DNA from: a virus
Virus record (IMG/VR): IMGVR_UViG_3300025889_001186
Coordinates: 1-20,474 of that record
DNA: 20,474 nucleotides
Strand: one strand, 5' to 3'
Notes under the pieces: model-generated
Told to the model about the DNA's origin: nothing
Database searches by the model: none
Seen by the model: the letters and a program-made list of their open reading frames with translations, nothing else
In this document: positions 17,201 through 20,474 of the stretch, one piece after another
Position numbering within the stretch: position 1 is the stretch's first letter
Layout: every line of letters starts with the position of its first letter
Program-made: the position numbers and the translations under genes

Positions 17201-19861
17201 TCAAAACGATACGAAAGTAATATTACTGCTGCAATCGGGTCTGCTATTGGACCAAATGTTCCAGACATTATTGATTATTTATATATGATTCAGTCTAGAG
17301 GTTCATTAACAGAAGTTGCTTTAAGACGAGCACCCTTTTCTATGGCACTTAAAAGTTATCATCCAGATAAATATGAAGAAGTTTTAAAGAAAGCCAGAGA
17401 AATAGATAAACAATTGTTTGCACCTGATAGAGAAAAAGAAATAGAACAAGTTCCTTTTGCAAAAGGCGGTATAGTTGAGGGAGAAGATAATGTTCCTTAC
17501 ACTAAAGAAGACCCAGCAGATAGAATTAATCCTTATACAGGACAACCTTACAAACGTGAACAGCGTAACATAGGTGGAAGAATTATATCGAAAGAGATTT
17601 TAAAACTTATAGGAGACGAGCCAATTAAAAAAGTTAAAAGTGTTGGTTCACCAACTTTAGTAAAACCTGTTGATGAGGGTAAACATGCGTATGATGTTTT
17701 GGGTATTGACGATGAGTTTTTAAAAAATTGGAAAGTTGAAAATTCAAAAGTCGTAAAGCAAAGACAAGAAGAGTTTGGGATAGATGATAAACTAAAAAGA
17801 AATAAAACAGTTTTAAAAGCTTTAGAAGAACTAAGTGAAAATGAAATACCTTATGGTCAATACAAAAAAATTGTAGAACGAGAAAACCCTGCTAAACTTT
17901 TTGAAGATGTACCAGAACCACCATCTTATACTGACATCACCGCATCTTTACAAAGTAATAAAATTAAAAAGGGTATTGTTTATTTAAATAGAAACATACC
18001 AGACGGTACTATAGTAGGTGGAAGATTAGACATACCTGCTTATAAAGACCACGATGTGTGGGTGGTAAGTCTTCATTTACCAAAAGGACAAGGAACTGTT
18101 TATGGTAAAACAGGATACTTTAAAGATGTAACTTTTGGTGATGCAAAGTTATCGCAAAAAAGTTTTGACATTGCTGCCGGTAAAGCCAAAAGTCCAATTG
18201 CTCAAATGATTGGTAAATGGCAAAACCACACACCCGGTGAGTTATTTGCAAAAGCAAAAACATTATTAAATGACCCAGAATGGACACAGGTTGGATACAA
18301 CCCGTTTAGGTTTGGATTTTTTTATGACAGAAAAACAATGAATCCGGTTATAGCTGCTGACGAAGCTATTCAAATTGGTCCGTTTGTTATTGCTAAGAAC
18401 GTAACAACAGCGTTACCAACTGACAAACGTTTTGAGGTTAAGTTAGACGATAAAAGATTTAACTTCGAAAAGGGTGGCACGGTTTCTACCAACGAACAAA
18501 TGGATAGGTTAGGGTTTGATAAAGGTGGAGAAAATATTTTTTCTAAATTAATTGATAGTATAAAAGAAAAAGTTCCTGCACCTGCACGATTATATTATGA
18601 TAAAGTTATAAGACAAGATAAAAATCCTATAACAGAAAAAGATTTCACTGAAAAAGAATATCAAAATATTAAAAATTATTTTAAACAAACTTTAATAAAT
18701 GATATTAAAAGTGGAAAAATTAAATTTGATAATCAAGGTAATGCCCAATATATAAGACAAGATGAAAAAGGTAGAACTTTTACTAAACCTGTTATAAGTG
18801 GATATAGAAGTGTTGAAAAAAATTTTGAACCTTCAAGTACAACAGTATCTCAAAAAAACAAAGAAGCTCTATCTGATTTGGGTCTATTAGACTTACAAGA
18901 AAAAATGAACAATTCTTCTGATGGTAATGTAAAAGATTTTACAAATGTGTTTGGTGAAGCATCTTATAGTTTTAAAAAAGATGGTTATGAAAACTCTACA
19001 GCAAGTATTGATGATGTGTATGATTTTAATTTTACCTATGCTGGAGGATATAATCCAGAAAAAGAAAAAGCTGGTATTTTAAACACAGCAAACAGGAGAA
19101 AATATTTAGCTCTATTAAATCAAGAAACTTTAAGAGGTTCAAAAAATCAAAACATAATACAAAGATCACGACCTTTACTTGAACGTTATGCAGCGTTTAG
19201 ACTTCCAGATAAAAAAACTGCAGAAATGTTAGAACAAGATTATCAACCAGTTAATGTAAAGGTTAATATACCAATACAAGATATTTTTACACAGGATGAG
19301 TGGTCAAATTTATTTGGTTCAGAACAAACAAGACAAGGATTACAAGAAGGTGGTCCAGTACTACCTGTTTTAACTTTTGCTGATGGAAATAGCAGAAAAC
19401 TTACTCCAAAAGAATTTGATAACATGGTAGCTATAAATGAATATTTAAAAGGTAAAGGCTATAGAAAAGAAGCTAGGGCTGGAATTTTAGGTAATATACA
19501 TATAGAAACTGGAGGAAGCTTTAGTCCTACTCAGATAGAAAAAGCACAAAATAAAAAATTAGGTTATGGAATTTTTCAATTAACTGGTAAAAAGAAAGAT
19601 TATGATAAGTGGATGTCTGAACGAGGATTTGAAGAAGATAAAATAAATAATATGGCTGCACAATTAGAATATATGCACGACACCATTCAAACAGGCAGAG
19701 AAATTGGTGGAGGTAATGCTAACACATTACAAAAATCATTTAATGAAAAATCTGCAGAAGACATTGCATTAGATTTTAGTAATATCTGGGAAAAACCGGG
19801 AGTTCCACATAATGAACAAAGAGTCAAAGCAACTTCTACTATTTTTAATTTCCTAGACTAA
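14288..19861 (+). CDS. Giant internal virion protein with C-terminal lysozyme-like domain
   Basis: 1857 aa, the largest protein here, 9 nt after the previous stop. Residues 1-1050 are mostly helical with Gly/Ala-rich hydrophobic stretches (about 120-160, 190-250, 633-655, 868-925, 977-1000) that could insert in membrane or form a channel. GG motifs at 1059-1061, 1096-1098, 1395-1397, 1412-1414 and 1687-1689 separate the rest into blocks. Block 1098-1394 is a globular domain (VWVVSLHLPKGQGTVYGK; YNPFRFGFFYDRKTMNPVIA) like accessory domains of polyvalent phage proteins. Block 1413-1686 is an AT-rich module I do not recognise. Block 1690-1857 resembles the phage tail lysozyme family: AGILGNIHIETGGSF with candidate catalytic Glu1740, then YGIFQLTG at 1760-1767. 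The protein probably enters the host and cuts peptidoglycan during DNA injection. In T7 gp16 the murein-cutting domain is N-terminal; here it is C-terminal. Confidence 0.75.
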   Translation: MALKDKLVNSGIPTVQPLTTPKPSYTLTDLRNDDEFTMRSERYLKSLGEGDNVDEMFQYFRGSDLNLYDTHKVYRQSKKFTDEQKDDYLYLKNKFDNARVGGIKEKYQLGVDAAQEIVSDPTILASAFFVPFTGGASAAGRLAMGAAAKTGLKSMVASNIAKGQALGIPKGVLTAGQVLSKPLSNKATYGVLAAEGALYAGTFDYVAQDRQLELGLIDKKNLVQTGISATVGAIAGPALLGAGRGLAKIPSKVKQIEEVRVSNIDNNENYKPTFIERGNQKLLAGTYGVLGLIPLKPTTILLKKAEKSPYLLSLLKLFRYDAAQGFVAPKIGSQETLAPSYDEVFRDLVGSSQQKVNAILRSYKSLWTYDKANVALPFSAGHFLNPLRSKTTRTRKSLKFKQALTQEANDDLAYYLRSGNISRVVEVAPNKFKQVKLSDDIVSAGKQIRKELDNTLKRAENAGIKIGSVKGFFPRFWRTDVIKNNKDEFIELIKRGEGLNDAQATKLWEELATEGSEVGSSAVNLNARIKQSRRLTKINDARFGKFLDNDVRNVLDDYFAEASKLIIRTEMFGETEGKFTQKWINKIQRQLGKNRLTNTELEYLKDLYNYTTGIKGKIDTSTPLGKLGQGFSDFLTITMQTSMLAFSTVTSLPEVGVNLLRGAPVRPGVNAMVKGIADGTSEWWKSQKVNYGPYLNVIGKEFKQEANLDVRSQNRQDLNEFYISTDSLKEDRLMSIYGQAVGKTATKVQNAFFKTVLLHQWTRYVQLVGYDMGKSIIYRNLKQIDDYNKGIIKNTKAQEVNMLRLKDELAELDIDMVGGLEWINRGAKHTDDFFNNVKAGAARYTNEVVMNPTAASAQKPLMHSRPIGRVIYGLMGFPTAFSNTVLRNAMRNLTRDGKTLSAGGTKVSAVHALTAAMFMTQVGMLNHTLRTGGRNLEQYENGELSGLDLVLKGASYSGLMGPMEMYYRYGKSKRYESNITAAIGSAIGPNVPDIIDYLYMIQSRGSLTEVALRRAPFSMALKSYHPDKYEEVLKKAREIDKQLFAPDREKEIEQVPFAKGGIVEGEDNVPYTKEDPADRINPYTGQPYKREQRNIGGRIISKEILKLIGDEPIKKVKSVGSPTLVKPVDEGKHAYDVLGIDDEFLKNWKVENSKVVKQRQEEFGIDDKLKRNKTVLKALEELSENEIPYGQYKKIVERENPAKLFEDVPEPPSYTDITASLQSNKIKKGIVYLNRNIPDGTIVGGRLDIPAYKDHDVWVVSLHLPKGQGTVYGKTGYFKDVTFGDAKLSQKSFDIAAGKAKSPIAQMIGKWQNHTPGELFAKAKTLLNDPEWTQVGYNPFRFGFFYDRKTMNPVIAADEAIQIGPFVIAKNVTTALPTDKRFEVKLDDKRFNFEKGGTVSTNEQMDRLGFDKGGENIFSKLIDSIKEKVPAPARLYYDKVIRQDKNPITEKDFTEKEYQNIKNYFKQTLINDIKSGKIKFDNQGNAQYIRQDEKGRTFTKPVISGYRSVEKNFEPSSTTVSQKNKEALSDLGLLDLQEKMNNSSDGNVKDFTNVFGEASYSFKKDGYENSTASIDDVYDFNFTYAGGYNPEKEKAGILNTANRRKYLALLNQETLRGSKNQNIIQRSRPLLERYAAFRLPDKKTAEMLEQDYQPVNVKVNIPIQDIFTQDEWSNLFGSEQTRQGLQEGGPVLPVLTFADGNSRKLTPKEFDNMVAINEYLKGKGYRKEARAGILGNIHIETGGSFSPTQIEKAQNKKLGYGIFQLTGKKKDYDKWMSERGFEEDKINNMAAQLEYMHDTIQTGREIGGGNANTLQKSFNEKSAEDIALDFSNIWEKPGVPHNEQRVKATSTIFNFLD
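18521..19345 (+). other. AT-rich module within the giant virion gene
   Basis: Encodes residues 1412-1686 of the 1857-aa protein, lying between two GG motifs. By hand, G+C is 36 of 180 bases in 18541-18720 against 68 of 180 in 18301-18480 just upstream. The protein segment is Lys/Asn-rich and continues the frame without a break. It may be a separately acquired domain. Confidence 0.5.
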
Positions 19862-20010
19862 TGCTACTATACACAGAGAAACAATTAGGCATAGCCTATA
19901 ACATTTATAGAATGCACCAGATTGGACAGGGGCTAAGTTTTATGGAGTTAGAAAATTTTAGAAGGCTTTACGAAGAATTATTAGAAGAGGTGTATGATGT
20001 TCCCATTTGA
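19861..20010 (+). CDS. Small 49-aa phage protein overlapping both neighbours
   Basis: A short reading frame starting with ATG at 19861, whose first base is the last base of the giant gene's TAA, and ending with TGA at 20008-20010, 17 nt inside the next gene. The product (MLLYTEKQLGIAYNIYRMHQ, then IGQGLSFMELENFRRLYEEL and LEEVYDVPI) is a plausible compact helical protein, rich in Leu/Glu/Tyr, of a kind often found next to lysis genes in marine phages. No Shine-Dalgarno sequence is visible, so it probably relies on re-initiation after the giant gene. Without it, 132 bases would be non-coding in an otherwise gapless region. Function is unknown; a lysis regulator or small virion part are possibilities. 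Confidence 0.65.
   Translation: MLLYTEKQLGIAYNIYRMHQIGQGLSFMELENFRRLYEELLEEVYDVPI
19983..19990 (+). promoter_or_regulatory. Ribosome binding site of the holin-like gene (chooses between two ATGs)
   Basis: AGAAGAGG ends at 19990. The first ATG (19994) would be only 3 nt away and the second (19997) 6 nt away, which is the usual spacing. The second ATG is therefore the more likely start; the two products would differ by one Met. The site lies inside the 49-aa gene. Confidence 0.5.
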
Positions 20011-20428
20011 AATTATAACAATGCTTGGCTCTACACTTCTTAGTAGTGTATTAAGTCTATGGTCTCAACGCATGAAGGCTAAACAAGATGAGCAGAAAAT
20101 GCTTATTACACGAGGAGAGTTTCAGCTTAAAGCTGTAGAGTCTGCACGTAACGTACAAGATAAAGGATTCCAATGGACAAGACGTATCATTGCGTTATCA
20201 TCTATCTTTGCAATCGTTATACTACCTAAACTAGTAGCAGTATATTATCCAGATGTTGATGTAACAGTAGGATATACACTATTTCATCCGGGCTTTTTAT
20301 TCTTTACAGATGGTAGAGAAGTATTTGAATGGGTAACTTTTCAAGGCTTGGTAATAACACAACTAGATACAAACCTTGTATCAGCAATTATAGGCATGTA
20401 CTTTGGTGGTAGCCTAGTTAAAAAATAA
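19994..20428 (+). CDS. Three-TM holin-like membrane protein
   Basis: 144 aa (143 if started at 19997). Hydrophobic segments lie at about 5-24 (FEIITMLGSTLLSSVLSL), 64-84 (RIIALSSIFAIVILPKLVAV) and 117-138 (QGLVITQLDTNLVSAIIGMY), with a charged helix (26-63, KAKQDEQKML and a QDKGFQWTRR end) between the first two. This layout and the FGGSLVKK end resemble the 3-TM holin family first named in gene transfer agents (GTA_holin_3TM). A holin would form holes in the inner membrane and let the endolysin reach the peptidoglycan. No endolysin gene is seen next to it inside the window; it may follow, or the lysozyme domain of the giant protein may not be used for lysis. The family assignment is by topology and motif memory. 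Confidence 0.7.
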   Translation: MMFPFEIITMLGSTLLSSVLSLWSQRMKAKQDEQKMLITRGEFQLKAVESARNVQDKGFQWTRRIIALSSIFAIVILPKLVAVYYPDVDVTVGYTLFHPGFLFFTDGREVFEWVTFQGLVITQLDTNLVSAIIGMYFGGSLVKK

Positions 20429-20437
20429 GAGGGCATT

Positions 20438-20474
20438 ATGCAACAGAATAATATGGGTGGCTTTAGTGGCGACA
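20438..20474 (+). CDS. Start of a further gene, 3'-truncated
   Basis: ATG at 20438, 9 nt after the holin-like stop, with AAGAGGG (20427-20433) as ribosome site. Twelve codons are visible (MQQNNMGGFSGD) before the window ends. The frame is open. Nothing can be said about function; the same strand and short gap suggest continuation of the operon. Confidence 0.6.
   Translation, partial: MQQNNMGGFSGD

Noticed and set aside
18165-18193. A second exact TTGACA box
   Set aside because: At 17 bp there is AAAAGT instead of a -10 box, and it lies deep inside the giant gene; it shows that TTGACA alone occurs by chance here.
19994-20000. Lambda-type dual start making holin and antiholin
   Set aside because: The two ATGs are adjacent and the longer form adds only a Met, without the extra positive charge that makes an antiholin.
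1-20474. Rho-independent terminators, tRNA genes, integrase or attachment sites
   Set aside because: Gene gaps are at most 22 nt and none holds a GC-rich stem with a T-run; no cloverleaf-like sequence or integrase motif was seen.

Overview
This window looks like part of the late (virion structural) module of an AT-rich marine tailed phage. It is most likely podovirus-like and resembles the many uncultured Mediterranean/SAR11-associated phages, although the host cannot be proven from the sequence. The reasons are: every gene is on the + strand and tightly packed (gaps of 0-22 nt, several TAATG stop/start overlaps); codons are A/T-ending; the protein families are typical of marine phage virions (tail-fibre proteins with LNILDG repeats, LamG/SPRY and three-module adhesins, KGG-containing virion proteins); and there are no tRNAs, metabolic genes or transposases.

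Layout. Region A (1-2616): the 3' part of a connector/adaptor-like gene, a tiny cationic protein, and a 536-aa protein probably belonging to the tail nozzle. Region B (2621-8755): host-recognition genes, namely a 925-aa repeat-rich fibre, a 482-aa LamG+SPRY-like protein, a 350-aa protein of three diverged modules, a 199-aa protein resembling tail-fibre assembly factors, and an 81-aa membrane-anchored coiled-coil protein. Region C (8778-19861): five genes that look like an internal-core/ejection set. They are a 675-aa Q/N/A-rich helical protein with an 11-residue periodicity, a 331-aa protein starting with a strongly cationic helix and a hydrophobic segment, a 244-aa protein with an acidic stretch, a 580-aa protein, and a 1857-aa giant ending in a phage-lysozyme-like domain. 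A good sigma70-type promoter (TTGACA, 17 bp, TAAAAT) lies just before this set. Region D (19861-20474): a 49-aa gene overlapping both neighbours, a 3-TM holin-like protein, and the start of another gene.

How they may work together (inference): regions A and B build the tail and its adhesins. Region C would be packaged in the capsid and released into the cell envelope, with the cationic/hydrophobic protein acting on membrane and the giant protein opening peptidoglycan, as T7 gp14-gp15-gp16 do. Region D begins lysis. The most unusual sequence-level observations are codon-scrambled protein repeats in the fibre gene, a long hendecad helix, and GG motifs that recur in three genes and mark the module borders of the giant protein.
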